Source: Mesorhabditis belari | Lineage: Eukaryota > Nematoda > Chromadorea > Rhabditida > Rhabditidae | Assembly: GCA_958450365.1 (NCBI GenBank) | Contig: CAUEEP010000608.1 | Coordinates: 1 to 64,000 of the forward strand | DNA: 64,000 bases | Reading direction: 5' to 3' | In this document: positions 1-11,448 of the stretch, piece after piece | Layout: every line of letters starts with the position of its first letter | Numbering within the stretch: position 1 is the stretch's first letter | Program-made: the position numbers and the translations under genes | The notes under the pieces: generated by a model | Databases searched by the model: none | Seen by the model: the letters and a program-made list of their open reading frames with translations, nothing else | What the model was told of the DNA's origin: nothing

Positions 1-1000
1 TTTGACCAGCTTAATGAAAATGAGTTCTTTGTACGTAATCGCTTAACTTCCAATCCTTTATTCTCGTAAATATTGATTACATAATTGTGCAGAAGACGAT
101 CACCATTCCCACATGAAAACGTAGTAGAGCAATTATTATAAAAAGAGAAGTTGTCATTCAAACCAAAAATATTGCTGATCCTAAAACATTAAAACTTTAC
201 CCCCAACCCCAGCAACGAAACAAAGTAACGAGCAATCCCGATACAACAATCGTCGCTGAGCTGTATGTGGTATTCTTCCGAAAAAGGTCATTTAAAAATA
301 GCTAAATAATCCCATACATAGTAAAAAAACCATCAAAATCGACAAAAGAGAGCGCGACGACCAATTGTAGATGGAAAACTGCACTGTTTTCTCAACATTC
401 GGATCGTATCTCTCTTCCGAGGGGTGGTATAACTAAATAAATTCTTTAAAACCATCGACAAACCTGTATGATATTACTTGTATAAATTGATTGATGGAAG
501 CAATGACTATATTTGCTGACCGTAATCCCTCCCTAAATGAAGAAACAGGAGTATGAAATTTCAGGTAAAAAACATCAACCTCCACCTGCTGAGGTCTCCC
601 GCGTAACATATTGATTATTATTAATTTGCTGCGCTAAAACAATCACCATTCCTACGAAAACAGAGTAGAGCAAATTGATATCAAGAGTTTCTATCTAAAA
701 CCAAAATATTATGTTGACCATAAAAGTTAAAACTTTTACCCCAAATCCTGGCAAATCGAGACAAAGTAACGAGCACTCTCCAGTCTGGGTCCCAGTCGCC
801 TTCTGGCTGCCTGAATTAAAACTAAAAGATCATTTAGAATGGTCGAATCAAATCACCTTGTACAACATAGTAAGACCATCAAAACCGGGCAATATCATGA
901 GAGCGTCGGGAAAATCAACGGCAGACGCCATCTAAACAAGCAACAAGTAATCATAAAGGTATGCTCAAAAACTACCTTCGTATTTCTAAAAAACATCAAT
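1..1000 (-). pseudogene. ALG7/DPAGT1-like gene fragments, tandem, in ART block A
   Basis: Two diverged copies of the same fragment lie one after the other, around 60-200 and 600-800, on the minus strand. Each reverse-complement matches the ALG7-like exon downstream of the other two ART blocks (11.80-11.91 kb and 49.35-49.45 kb). Frames are broken, and the residual peptide resembles the transmembrane segment of UDP-GlcNAc:dolichyl-phosphate GlcNAc-1-phosphotransferase. A second repeated motif near 357-460 and 1437-1500 matches 11.55-11.65 kb and 49.57-49.66 kb. No intact gene is visible here. The identity rests on the better preserved copies. Confidence 0.5.
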
Positions 1001-1079
1001 CAGCTAAACTCTTAATCGGTTTCCATATCTAACAACCTATCCCCAATACATTTCACACCAAATGGCTCGATGCTCTCCA

Positions 1080-1990
1080 TAAAAATTTCCACAATTTCTG
1101 CTGATCAAAAGAAATCTAGAATTTAGCCCATTTCATAACTTTATTTCGCCATTCATGGTCCAAGGTGAGCAGGGTCAAACAATGTGCGGAGTCAGCGTCG
1201 ATATGGATTATATGCTATAAAGTTTTGCTTGTTTATCAGATTTAAATAAATGCCTTGAGAAGAAATAAAAACATGGAGACACCGAAAAATAAACAAAAAT
1301 GATAATCAAAGAAGATGACAAGAGTTGCAAACGAGATCACGAATTTGGAGTTGAATGAAATATATTTTAGATTTTAAAACATAAATGCAAAGATAATTAC
1401 ACCTTTACAGTTGTGATGAATGGTAACAAAAGCAGCTTGACAACCAATTGTGCCAACATTCGAACAGATCTTTGAGGTGGTATAACTAAATAAATATTCC
1501 TGAACAATCAAAACCCTTCGACAAACCTGTATGACATTGTATACAGTGATTGATGATGTAACTTTGCTTGTCTTCTCCTTTATTCAACAATTCTTCTTTA
1601 GATAGAGCAATGTCCAGCAGATGACACCCGAAGAATTGGCCAAGATCGCCAATCAAAACTCGATGAACGCGTGGACGAGATGGTCGCCGAGAGGAAGGCC
1701 AAAAATTTGTCGCGGGAATAAACGTCTAAAAATTCAATTTATACAATTTTACACAACGCTTCCGTTAAGGACATCATAAAAACTATACCTAGTCGTTTTA
1801 AAAACGAGACAGTATTTGCAACGTAAACTTGATACCCAAATACTTTTCGGAGGCGTTCATAAATATCCAGCAATATTCATCAAGTATCCCAATGTGTACT
1901 CTTTAACGCAATGGATTTATCTAGTGAATGTAACTGAAATGAGGAAGGTATTTATGTGCAAAATGGAAGGCACCGTAACAATTTGGATGT
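1080..1990 (-). repeat. Distal part of ART block A, inverted match to 48.7-49.97 kb
   Basis: Positions 1085-1260 are a reverse-complement match to about 49.83-49.97 kb, the part of block C that overlaps the last codons of the lysozyme gene. Positions 1330-1500 match 49.57-49.75 kb. Positions 1820-1990 match the flank just after the half ART gene at 48.7-48.85 kb. This fixes the orientation of block A (minus) relative to block C (plus). No coding frame is credible in this stretch. Confidence 0.6.
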
Positions 1991-1991
1991 A

Positions 1992-3568
1992 CAGTAGGTA
2001 TAACTTTGGACACACCTGCGCGTCAAACTAGAATTTGTTCGTTCTTTTGTTAATAAGAGCTTTTTCTACCGAAATCGACTATTTTATACAGTTTTTATCC
2101 CTTTTCATTATTTCTGCATGAATTTGGCTTTTATTTTCATTCTCATTTACTTTTGAGCTACTTTACCTGAGACACCCACTTTCTAGGGGGTCATAACTTT
2201 GGACACACCTTGTTGAATACATGGTTTTTTAGATGCCATCAAATAAAATCTTGTCTGACGACTTGAAGGAACGTTTGGTAGCCAATATGAGTCAAGGAAT
2301 GTCGTCTAGGAATGCTGCTGAGATGTTTGAACTACATTTTCGGCGGCTGCTAAGGTCTACCGCAAATGGAAAGAAACAGGATCGATAGAACGGAAAATTC
2401 TTGGAGGACCACGACCAAAAGTTTCCCTAAGAACTGCCACTGCTTTGGATCAGTGAAGAAAGATCCGAGAAAGACGTCACGATCTCACCATGGCCTCACC
2501 ATCTCTAAGAGTACAGCTCAACGAATTCTGAGGTTTATTTTGATGTAATAATGCATTTATATAAAAATTTTAGATCTACGGAACTTAAAGGAGCACCGCC
2601 TTCACGAAAACCGCTGATTTCAAGGAAGAAACTTAAAGCTCGTTTCGAATTTGCGAGGAAACATCAGAACTGGTCGGTGGCGGATTGGCGTCGCGTCTTA
2701 TGGAGTGATGAATCCAGATTTAACTTGTTTTCAAGCGATGGAATTCGTTATATCCGACGTTCAGCAAATAAGAGAAACTATTCAAATTATCAAGCGCCCA
2801 CAATCAAGCCCGGTGGTGGTTCGGTAATGACATGGGGTATAAGGTTGACCTGACTTAAAAATGAATAAGTTTAAGTTGCTTTCCCTTAGCGGTGTTGTTC
2901 CACTCTGTCGAAATCAAGGGAATAATGAATGCTGTAAGCTATCGAGACATTTTGGATCAAGAAATGCTTCCGTTTGCCCAACAAAATTTAGACCCCGATT
3001 GGTTGCTTATGCAAGACAATGCCCCGAAGCATAAGGCTCGACTTGTTTCTCAATGGTTTCAACAATCAAACGTCGAAGTCTTGGAATGGCCGGCCCAAAG
3101 TCCGGATCTCAACCCTATTGAGCATCTTTGGCGGAATTGATCGACGCATTCGGACACGAACATTCACAAAATCACCAAACTCGTCGCCGCGCTTAAAGAT
3201 GAATGGGCCAAGATTCCTCTGGCCAATATCGACAAATTGATCAATTCGATGCCACAGCGTTGTGCAGCAGTCATTACCGCTAAAGGTTTTGCAACGAACT
3301 ATTAGTTATTCTTTGTTAATTTTGAATAAATTGTCCGTTTTCTAAGGCGTGTCCAAAGTTATGACCGCCTAGAAAGTGGGTGTCTCGGGTAAAGTAGCTT
3401 TAAAATAAATGAGAATGAAAATAAAGGCCAAACTCATGCAGAAATAATGAAAAGGGATAAAAACTGTATAAAATAGTCGATTTCGGGAGAAAAAGCTCTT
3501 ATTAGCAAAAAGAACGAACAAATTCTAGTTTGACGCGCGAGGTGTGTCCAAAGTTATGACCCCTACTG
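1992..3568 (+). mobile_element. Tc1-like DNA transposon with IR/DR-type termini, decayed
   Basis: Terminal inverted repeats start CAGTAGG and contain the box ACTTTGGACACACC. The same box recurs inside each arm (about 2200-2216 and 3345-3362), giving inverted arms of about 220 bp with two direct repeats each, the IR/DR layout known from some Tc1-like elements. The element is 1577 bp and is flanked by TA on both sides (1990-1991, 3569-3570). Removing it rejoins sequence identical in layout to the uninterrupted paralogues near 11.48 and 48.69 kb, so the insertion site is proven by its empty copies. It sits just beyond the half ART gene of block A. Confidence 0.92.
2234..3303 (+). pseudogene. Tc1-type DD34E transposase, inactivated
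   Basis: The reading starts with a Tc1-like helix-turn-helix region (ILSDDLKERLV) and then gives the catalytic motifs WSDESRFNLF (first Asp), MQDNAPKHK (second Asp) and SPDLNPIEHLW (Glu). The second Asp and the Glu are separated by 34 residues, the DD34E signature of Tc1. The frame is broken by an in-frame TGA near 2450 and a shift near 2905. Two apparent introns (about 2532-2570 and 2837-2889) separate the frames. The element is therefore probably non-autonomous, though its ends look intact. Confidence 0.85.
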
Positions 3569-3599
3569 TATGTGCGAAGCGAAAAACAGTTACAAGTTA

Positions 3600-3978
3600 T
3601 CAAAAGAAAACACAAATTCCATAAGCACCAATGGCATCATTCTCTTTGGCGATCCAATAGTCATCAAGATCGGCACCGCCGTGTTTCGACTTGGGCATAA
3701 TTTCAGCCGACCAGGATCGATCCCCACCAACTTGTAGGTTCCTCCATCCTAGTGATAAGTCGATGCGTAAGCAAGAGTAGTCATTGGATCAGGACAGTAG
3801 TAGATGCCGTAAGCATAAGCAAAGCGTACCCCTTTTGCCTCAAGGAAATTCAAGTTAGATAAACTGAAATGTGACAAACCAAATCAAGTCCACCACTTCG
3901 AACAATTTCAGAAGCACGTGGATCTGTTGTTCCATGGTAAGCGGCTAGATATTCATTTGGGGCGGAATTCTGGTCACT
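3600..3978 (-). pseudogene. Half ART-like gene A', two exons, pseudogene
   Basis: This is a second, shorter ART-like unit downstream of the full gene A in the same direction. It keeps the C-terminal ART-like half: a HGT-type box, the GIY region and the final YWIAK...AYG segment. It lacks the first three exons of the full gene. An in-frame TAG follows the YH codons near 3743 (TATCACTAGGAT), and the exon corresponding to residues CSPD reads differently. The same full-plus-half arrangement exists in blocks B and C, so the half unit arose before the blocks were copied. The Tc1-like element lies about 30 bp past its stop codon. Confidence 0.75.
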
Positions 3979-4166
3979 TAGTAATTAAAATCAATATAAA
4001 TCTTGATCTTTTCCTGGATTTCCATTCAGCTTAACCACTACAATTAGCGTCTTCTGTATAATAATATACTTTATCCATCAAATAAAGTTTCAAACAATGA
4101 ATGACACAGGAGAATAATTGAAAGTTAAGCTTGCAAAATAACAATGTATGCAAAAATTGTGCAATG

Positions 4167-5364
4167 TCAATAAGGAGCTTCACACGGAAAGACACAGATT
4201 CCATATGGACGAATGGCATCATTTTTCTTGGCAATCCAGTAATCGCCAAGGCCAGGAACACGGTGTTCAGACTTGGGCACAATTTCACGCTGAGATGGAT
4301 CGACACGAGCCTGAGACAAAATGAATATTTCCAACAAATCAGTTACTTATTGACTATTAAAGTCACAGTATACAAATCTCACCTGAAGGATCAATTTGTA
4401 CCATTTTCCATTGTGTTTGTAAGGAGATGCATAAGCGAGTGCAGTCTTTGGGTCTGGTGTGCAGTAGATACCATAACCAAAAGCAAAGCGCGTTCCTTTC
4501 CCCTAGAAGAATATTTTGTAAAAAGGATCCACTATCTATTTAAAACCCAAAATAACAAACCATATCAAGTCCACCAGTAGTAATAATTGATGCAGCACGT
4601 GGATCCGTCGTTCCATGGTAAGCAACTGGCCATTCATAATCAACAGAGCCGTTCTCAATCGGGCTAAACCACCCGTTAACAAAATAAAATAGGAAAGAAA
4701 ATTACCGCTCTCCTCCGAAGTCTCCGAGCCAGGCATTGTCCCCATATTTGTTAAGAACATCGAGCGCATAACGCATTGACCCAAGTGGGCGAATGTAATG
4801 AGCTCCACCACGAGAGAATGGTTGCTCATCGGTCAAAATCTTCGTGAAATCGCGATTGAACTTTTCGGCGAAGAATCCTGGGTGCATTTTGTAAGCGATG
4901 CATCTTCCTTGCCGACGTCCCGGCATCAAACGACGAGCAGCACCACGAAAGCGAACTTTCACATCTTAAGGATAAAAAGTAAACACTGCCAGAACATTGA
5001 CTGTACAAACAAACTGGGTATTTAAACAGCCCTAACTCAGACGTTTTAGACTTCGAATTGTTTTTATCAAAAAAAAGGTTGTGTACTTGAAAAATTGACC
5101 TTACCCTTTTCAACCGTTTTCTGGATCGTATTCACATTGAACAACAGGTCGCGTGGTTCGACAGCCTTTTCAGATTCTGAATCGGAATCAGAACCCGAAC
5201 ACGAATACAAAGCCGGATCGGAACCGAGGTCTGAAACGAAAGTCCCATTGATGAGGTGACGCATGTGACAGTTGATGCCAGCAAGGAGAGCTTGGTCTAA
5301 ACAAAGAAATTTAGTCAATAACAAAACATGAAATAAGTTTACCATCGATAGAAAGGGACGCCAT
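4167..5364 (-). CDS. ART/PARP-fold-like protein, full-length copy A
   Basis: Six exons join in phase: 5343-5364, 5105-5296, 4706-4964, 4561-4663, 4383-4502 and 4167-4310, giving about 279 residues. The N-terminal third has an acidic Ser/Asp tract (SGSDSDSESEK). The middle reads LGSMRYALDVL and GDNAWLG. The C-terminal half has WPVAYHGTTDP, FGYGIYCTPDPKTALAYA and a closing segment DYWIAK...IRPYGIC. HGT, GIY and the late DYW resemble the three active-site strands of ADP-ribosyltransferases of the PARP type, but the last catalytic residue cannot be assigned by eye, so enzymatic activity is inference. No signal peptide or membrane segment is visible. Start chosen at MASL, conserved in all three copies. 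All frames are open: this copy looks functional. Confidence 0.8.
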
Positions 5365-5419
5365 ATTGAAACCAGTCACCGATTCCGAGAAGGTAGATCA
5401 CTGAAAGAAAATTAGTTGA

Positions 5420-6505
5420 AATTTCTGTTCGATAGCTTTCAAAGCATAAAAAGCAAGTCTACCAATAATTCAAAGGATATATTAAGAATATAATTTTACA
5501 ACTACTTATCTAACACCAACTAAAAACTTTCTCAAACACTTATTTGGATTGCCACCTCCGTAAATTCCAATTATTTAAAGATTAATCGAACAATCATTAA
5601 ACCATGAAACAACTGATATTGGATACGCTCCTTGATTTCGAGAAGTGGAGCTAACGAATAAGAAACAAATTATGCGAGCTGTAGTAGGACACAAATCAAG
5701 AAACGAATGTTAAAAAATACGATTCAAACGTCATCTAGGAGCTATTCATAACGTGCCAGCGTTGACATCGTAGTGTTGCTAAGGAATCCGCGCGAATTTC
5801 TCTAGAATGACACAAGGGGCAAGTCAACTTCCACAACCGGCGGTGGTCTTGGTTTTTACAAGGTTTCCTGCAATTTATAGGCTTATCACTGTCCAAAGTG
5901 CGCTAGAACTATCTTAAAAAGCCATAGCCCGTCGAACTTTATATGGAAAGCTTCAATGAAATTGTCTAAGGCTAGCCAAAAATGCTAATGCAACACTTAA
6001 ATTTGAAAACATTCCTGCTTTCGGAATTTGGAGAATGAAATGACAAATGATTCCCTTCCGACGAAAATTTCCTGTACAACTCAAAATATTCAATTGAACA
6101 ATTACTTCCCAATAAAAATTTGACCGGATTTATACTTGCAAAATCAACTGAATATTCGAAAAAGCTGTCTATTTAAAAAAGCCACGTTTTGGAAAATTTT
6201 CAAATTTTTTTTGTTTTGGTTTTCACTGTGCAATGTGCCAGTTTCTAACTGTTAAAACCTTTTCAAATCTTTATTTTCTTTGAAATGTCGTCTTGGCTCG
6301 TCAAACGTCGAACAAAAAAAACTAGAAAAATTGAAGGTGAACCTACTTATCCAAAAAGGACTAGCAGAATTGAAGAGCATATGAAAAACTTAGCTGGTGA
6401 TTCACGGTGAAAGTGTTAGAATTTTCCGGCCATTCAGCGGTCTAAAAATGGTCTCTGAAAACATTTTTGAAGTCAAAAAACACTTCTTCTGGCATAATTT
6501 AATCA
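5420..6505 (-). repeat. Upstream region of ART gene A, inverted copy of 8.49-9.69 kb
   Basis: This is the 5' flank of gene A. In reverse complement it matches the 5' flanks of gene B (8490-9690) and gene C (45732-46860), and a solo copy at 6800-7560. It contains no supported coding exon. The shared flank presumably includes the promoter. The outer edge carries the sequence TAGCTGGTGATTCACGG found at every copy boundary. Confidence 0.7.
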
Positions 6506-6799
6506 TCGATCGGACTTGGCTACATTTTTGAGGCGGGCATTGCTCGCTGCCCCCTCACCATTTTTCGCACACCGGAAACATTGGGCAGTCGCGTTACGTC
6601 GGGTGGACTGCTTGTTATTGTCTGCCGTACAACTTCTTTGACGGGGCACCCATCTATGCTTGACATTTAACATTTTCGTGCGCAATTCGAATCTAAAAAC
6701 GCATTTATTACACAAGCAATAATGCCTTGATCATCTACCTATTTTTTTGCTTTCTGTTGGCAAATAGTCGTGTTTTATAGTGTACTTCACCATATGGAA
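6506..6799. other. Spacer between inverted ART flanks, no gene supported
   Basis: This is unique sequence between the block A flank and the solo flank copy. A 70-codon minus-strand frame (6503-6715) has a few Cys residues but no recognisable domain, splice signals or paralogue, so it is not called as a gene. Confidence 0.4.
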
Positions 6800-7560
6800 C
6801 TATATGGAGCCCGATGAAATTTGAAATTTGAAAGTTTTCCAAAACGTGGCTTTTTTTTAAATAGACAGCTTTTTCGAATATTCAGTTGATTTTGCAAGTA
6901 TAAATTTGGTCAACTTTTTATCGGGAAGCAATTGTTCAATTGAATATTTTGAGTTGTACAGGAAATTTTCGTCGGAAGGGGAATCATTTGTCATTTCATT
7001 CTCCAAATTCCGAAATCAGCAATGTTTTCAAATTTATATTTTGCACTAGCGTTTTTAGCTTGCCATAGGCAATTTCACGGGGTAGCTACTTTGCGCCAAA
7101 TTTTTGGCGCAACTCGCCATAACTTTCTTCTAAGTGGGTTAATCTTGGCTTTTTAAGATAGTTCTAGCGCACTTTGGACAGTGATAAGCCTATAAATTGC
7201 AGGAAACCTTGTAAAAACCAAGACCACCGCCGGTTGTGGAAGTTGACTTGCTCCTTATGTCATTCTAGAGAAATTCGCGCGGATTGCTTAGCAACACTAC
7301 GATGTCAACGCTGGCACGTTTTGAATAGCTCCTAGATGACGTTTGAATCGTTTTTTTTAACATTCGTTTCTTGATTTGTGTCCTACTAAAGCTCGCGTAA
7401 TTTGTTTCTTGTTCGTTAGCTCCACTTCTCGAAATCGAGGAGCGTATCTAATATCAGTTGTTTCATGGTTTAATGATTGTTCGATTAATCTTTAAGTAAT
7501 TAGAATTTACGGAGGTGGCAATCTAAATAAGTGTTTGAGAAAGTTTTTAGTTGGCGTGAG
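6800..7560 (+). repeat. Solo copy of the ART gene upstream region
   Basis: Positions 6830-7560 repeat the B and C 5' flanks in the same orientation, including the motif CGGGAAGCAATTG and the block GCTCCTAGATGACG. Similarity stops near 7582, before any ART exon. It is therefore an orphan flank without its gene, left by a partial duplication or deletion. Confidence 0.65.
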
Positions 7561-7699
7561 ATAAGTAGTTGTAAAATTATATTCCGCCGCCACATTTGAT
7601 GATTGAATATTGAGACTGCAGCCACGCACACAAAGATCATCCACATTGTTCATGTCCATATTTTGAGACTCTGTCACTCGTAATGTACCAATTCTTATA

Positions 7700-8221
7700 T
7701 TGGGTTGGGGAGAATGAGTCGGCGCCAAACTTTAAAGGGACTTTTTTGCACACATAAAGCCTTCTTTAAACATACGTTTGGTTTCATCAAAAGGATCCAC
7801 TATTTCTCTACAAAATCACTTTTGAGAGATTCCACAAAGCTTTTCTTTCGTGGAGTTTATGAACTTCGAAACGCAGCTGGTTAAAATGGCAAAGAGTCCG
7901 ACTCATCATTTGAACAGTTTCTTTCACATAAACCTTCTTTGGTGTTTATATAAAAAAGATAGAGCACATTCAATTACTTAAGTTCCCAAATTTGCAGGAA
8001 GATCCCACCAATGGTTTTTTCTAGATCACAGTTTGTAGTTTTTGTGAAAAAAATGGCTTTTTCTTGAGCGGAGGCGCTGTTTGAATTTTCTTTTAAATGT
8101 CATTTTGTAGAGAATTAGTTAACCATTCTACTCATATCAAACGCATATTATTTGACGAAGTCGAATAGAAGTTTTAGACATTTTTTTGATTTTCGGCGCC
8201 GACTCATTCTCCCCAACCCAA
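7700..8221. mobile_element. MITE with mariner-like ends
   Basis: The 522-bp element has inverted ends TTGGGTTGGGGAGAATG...CATTCTCCCCAACCCAA, extending through TCGGCGCC, and is flanked by TA. The first nine bases match the ends of the fold-back at 51.4 kb (TTGGGTTGG) and nearly match the mariner at 59.2 kb (TTAGGTTGG). A mariner-type transposase probably mobilised it. There is no coding capacity. Confidence 0.8.
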
Positions 8222-8313
8222 TACATTATTTAAAAGCTTGAAGTCTCCTTTAAATAAATATATCAATAAGATTTACTTGGGGACTTTTTCTTTTTGCGTT
8301 GAGTTGCTTTATA

Positions 8314-8440
8314 CTCGCCCACTCCGACACTGCCTAGAGCCGCTGCTGTTTTTAGTGAATTTCAAATACAATTTTTTTTAATTAATTCCAAAGAAGGAAT
8401 CAAGTTTTTTTTGGAATTTGGCAGTGTCGGAGTGGGCGAG
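8314..8440. mobile_element. Short MITE with 22-bp inverted ends
   Basis: A hairpin element of about 127 bp has ends CTCGCCCACTCCGACACTGCC and the exact reverse complement at the other side, with an A/T-rich loop. It carries no frame. It sits in the spacer between the inverted ART blocks. Confidence 0.65.
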
Positions 8441-8489
8441 CATTTTGCTTTTATTTTGCTCTAATTTAATCGGAAATGTAATCAATAGG

Positions 8490-9690
8490 TTAAATTATGC
8501 CAGAAAAAGGGTTTTTGACCTCAAAAAAATGTTTTGAGAGACCATTTTTAGACCGCTGAATGGCCGAAAAATTCTAACACTTTCACTGTGAATCACCAGG
8601 TAAGTTTTTCATATGCTCTTGAATTCTGCTAGTCCTTTTTGGATAAGTAGGTTCACCTTCAATTTTTCTAGTTCTTTTTTGCTCGACGTTTGACGACCCA
8701 AGACGACATTTCAAAGAAAATAAAGATTTGAAAAGGTTTTAACAGTTAGAAACTGACACATTGCACAGTGAAATCCACAACAAAAGAAATTTGAAAGTTT
8801 TCCAAAACGTGGCTTCTTTAAATAGACAGCTTTTTCGAATATTCAGTTGAAGTTGCAAGTATAAATCCGGTCAAATTTTTATCGGGAAGCAATTGTTCAA
8901 TTGAATATTTTGAGTTGTACAGGAAATTTTCGTCCGAATCATTTGTCATTTCATTCTCCAAATACCGAAGCAATGTTTTCAAATTTATGTGTTGCACTAG
9001 CGTTTTTAGCTTGCCATAGACAATTTCACGGGGTGGCTACTTTGCGCCACTCGCCATAACTCGCTTCTAAGTGGGCCAATCTTTATGATTTTGGTGTCAT
9101 TTTGTAGATCTCAACAAGCGTAACGAAATGACACCAACCAAAATCATAAAGATTGGCTTAGAAGACAGTTGTGGCGAGTTGCGCAAAAGGACCTAGTTGC
9201 GCAACAAATTTGGCGCAAAGTAGCGACCCCCTTGTCCCATCCTGGAGAAATTCGCGCGGATTGCTTATCAACACTACGATGTCAACGCTGGCACGTTATG
9301 AATAGCTCCTAGATGACGTTTGCATCGTATTTTTTAAGATTCGTTTCTCGGTTTGTGTCCTACTACAGCTCGCATAATTTGTTTCTTGTTCGTTAGCTTC
9401 ACTTCTCGAAATCGAGAAGCATATCCAATTGTTTCATAGTTGTTTCATAGTTTAATGATTGTTCGATTAATCTTTAACTAATTGGAATTTACGGAGGTGG
9501 CAATCCAAATAAGCGTTTGAGAAAGTTTTTAGGTGGTGTGGAAAAGGTATTTGTACAATTATATTCCAAATTCTTGATGGACCCTTTGAATTGTTAGCAG
9601 ACTTCTTTTTTATGCTTTGAATGCTATCGAACAGAAATCTCAACTGATTTTCTTTCAGTGATCTACCTTCTCGGAATCGGTGACTGGTTT
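8490..9690 (+). promoter_or_regulatory. Upstream region of ART gene B (shared flank)
   Basis: This flank is shared with genes A and C and with the solo copy at 6.8 kb. It is the likely promoter-bearing segment because it is conserved up to the start codon in all three loci. No specific element can be named. Copy B differs from the others by a snap-back hairpin at about 9033-9232. Confidence 0.4.
9033..9232. repeat. Snap-back inverted repeat in the ART B upstream region
   Basis: The stretch GGCTACTTTGCGCC...TTTATGATTTTGGTGTCA (9038-9100) is followed, after about 20 bp, by its reverse complement ending GGCGCAAAGTAGCGACC (about 9125-9231). Paralogous flanks at 7.08 and 46.24 kb keep the left part but continue with unrelated sequence (the segment containing TTCTAGCGCACTTTGG), so the right arm is a new inverted copy that replaced the original. 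Confidence 0.75.
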
Positions 9691-9694
9691 CAAT

Positions 9695-10858
9695 ATGTCG
9701 TCCCTTCTTATCAATGGTGGATTTATTTCATGTTTTGTTGACTAAATTTCTTTGTTTAGATAAAGCTCTCCTTGTTGGTATTAACTGGCACATGTCTCTT
9801 CTCAACAATGGGACTTTCGATTCAGATCTCGGTTTCGGTTCAGATCACGATTGGGATTCTGAAAAGGTTGTCAAACCACGCGACCTCTTTTTCAATGTGA
9901 ATACGATCCAGAAAACGGTTGAAAAGGGTAAGGTCAGTTTTTCAATTACACAAACTTTTTTTTTTGATAAAAACAATTCGAAAGTTAAAACGTCTGAGTT
10001 AGGGCTGCTTAAATACCCAGTTTGTTTCTACAGCCAATTTTCTAGCAAAGTGTTTACTTTTTATCCTTAAGATACAAAAGCTTGCTGTCATGATGCTGCT
10101 CGTCGTTTGATTCCGACACGTCGAGAAGGAAGATGCAGCGCTTACAAAATGCACCCGGGATTCTTTGCCGAAAAGTTTCATTACGATTTCACGAAGATTT
10201 TGATTGATCAGCAAACATTCTCTCGGGGTGGAGCTCATTACATTCGCCCACTTGGGTCAATGCGTTATGCTCTCAATGTTCTCGACAAATATGGGGACAA
10301 TACCTGGCTCGGATACGTTGGGCGGTAATTTTTCTTGTATTATTTTGTTAACTACAGGTTTAGCCAAAGTGCGAACGGCTCTATTGATGGCGAATGGCCA
10401 GTTGCTTATCATGGAACAACGGATCCGCGTGCTGCTGAAATTGTTCGTAGTGGTGGACTTGATTTGGTTTGTTATTTTGGCTTTTGAATAATTAGTGGGT
10501 AATCGTGGATCCATTTTTACAAAATATTCTTCTAGGGGAAAGGAAATCGCTTTACTTTTGGTTATGGCATTTACTGCACTCCTGATCCAAAGACTGCGCT
10601 CTATTATGCATCTCCTTACGAACACAATGGAAAAAACTACAAGTTGATTGTACAGGTGGGATTTGTTACTGACTTTAATATAGTCAATAAGTAACTGATT
10701 TGTTGGAAATATTAATTTTGTTTCAGGCTCGTGTCGATCCATTTCATCGTGAAATTGTGCCCAAGTCTCAACACGGTCTTGCTGGCCTTGATGATTACTG
10801 GATTATCAAGAAAAATGATGCCATTCGTCCATATGGAATCTGTGTCTTTCCGTGTTAG
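9695..10858 (+). CDS. ART/PARP-fold-like protein, full-length copy B
   Basis: Six exons (9695-9716, 9760-9927, 10072-10324, 10364-10466, 10536-10655, 10727-10858) join in phase to about 265 residues. The architecture equals copy A: acidic N-terminal tract (shorter here, SDHDWDSEK), RYALNVL...WLGYVG linker, WPVAYHGTTDP, FGYGIYCTPDPK and DYWIIK...RPYGICVFPC at the end. The HGT/GIY pair suggests an ADP-ribosyltransferase fold; substrate and activity are unknown. All exons are open, so this copy looks intact. It is in inverted orientation to copy A (about 4.3 kb start to start) and has the same half unit 0.2 kb downstream. Confidence 0.8.
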
Positions 10859-11070
10859 GTAGAAACTCTTTTTTGATCTGTGAGATTGTACAATTTTTGC
10901 ACTTTGGTATTTTGCAAGCTTAACTTTCAATTATTCTCCTGTGTCATTCATTGGATCACTATTTGATGGATAAAGTATATATTACTATACAAAAGGCGCT
11001 AATTGTAGTGGTTAAGCTGAATGGAAATCCACGAAAAGATCCAAGATTTATATTGATTTTAATTACCTAG

Positions 11071-11448
11071 GTGACCAGAATTCGGCCACAAATGAATGGC
11101 TAGCCGCTTTCCATGGAACAAAAGATCCACGTGCTGCTGAAATTATTCGAAGTGGTGGACTGGATTTGGTTTGTCACATTTGAGTTTATCTAACTTGTAT
11201 TTCTGTTAGGCAAAAGGGGTACGCTTGTTTATGCCTGCGACATCTACTGCTCTCCTGATCCAAAGACTACTCTTGCTTACGCATCGACTTATCACTACGA
11301 TGGAAGAACCTACAAGTTGATTGGGATCGATCCAGCTCGTCGTGAAATTGTGCCCAAATCGAAACACGGCGCTGCCGATCTTGATGACTACTGGATCGCC
11401 AAAGAGAATGATGCCATTCGTGCTTATGGAGTTTGTGTTTTCTTTTGA
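11071..11448 (+). pseudogene. Half ART-like gene B', frameshifted
   Basis: Exons 11071-11167 and 11210-11448 encode an HGT-type box (AFHGTKDPRAA) and the C-terminal ART-like half ending in AYGVCVFF. Compared with the C' unit, the stretch after GGGGTACGCTT lacks one base, so the GIY part (DIYCSPDPK) is out of frame with the upstream part. It ends with TGA at 11446-11448. It is most likely a pseudogene. Confidence 0.7.

Noticed and set aside
6503..6715. 70-codon minus-strand frame with Cys residues
   Set aside because: No domain, splice sites or paralogue; placed between duplicated flanks.
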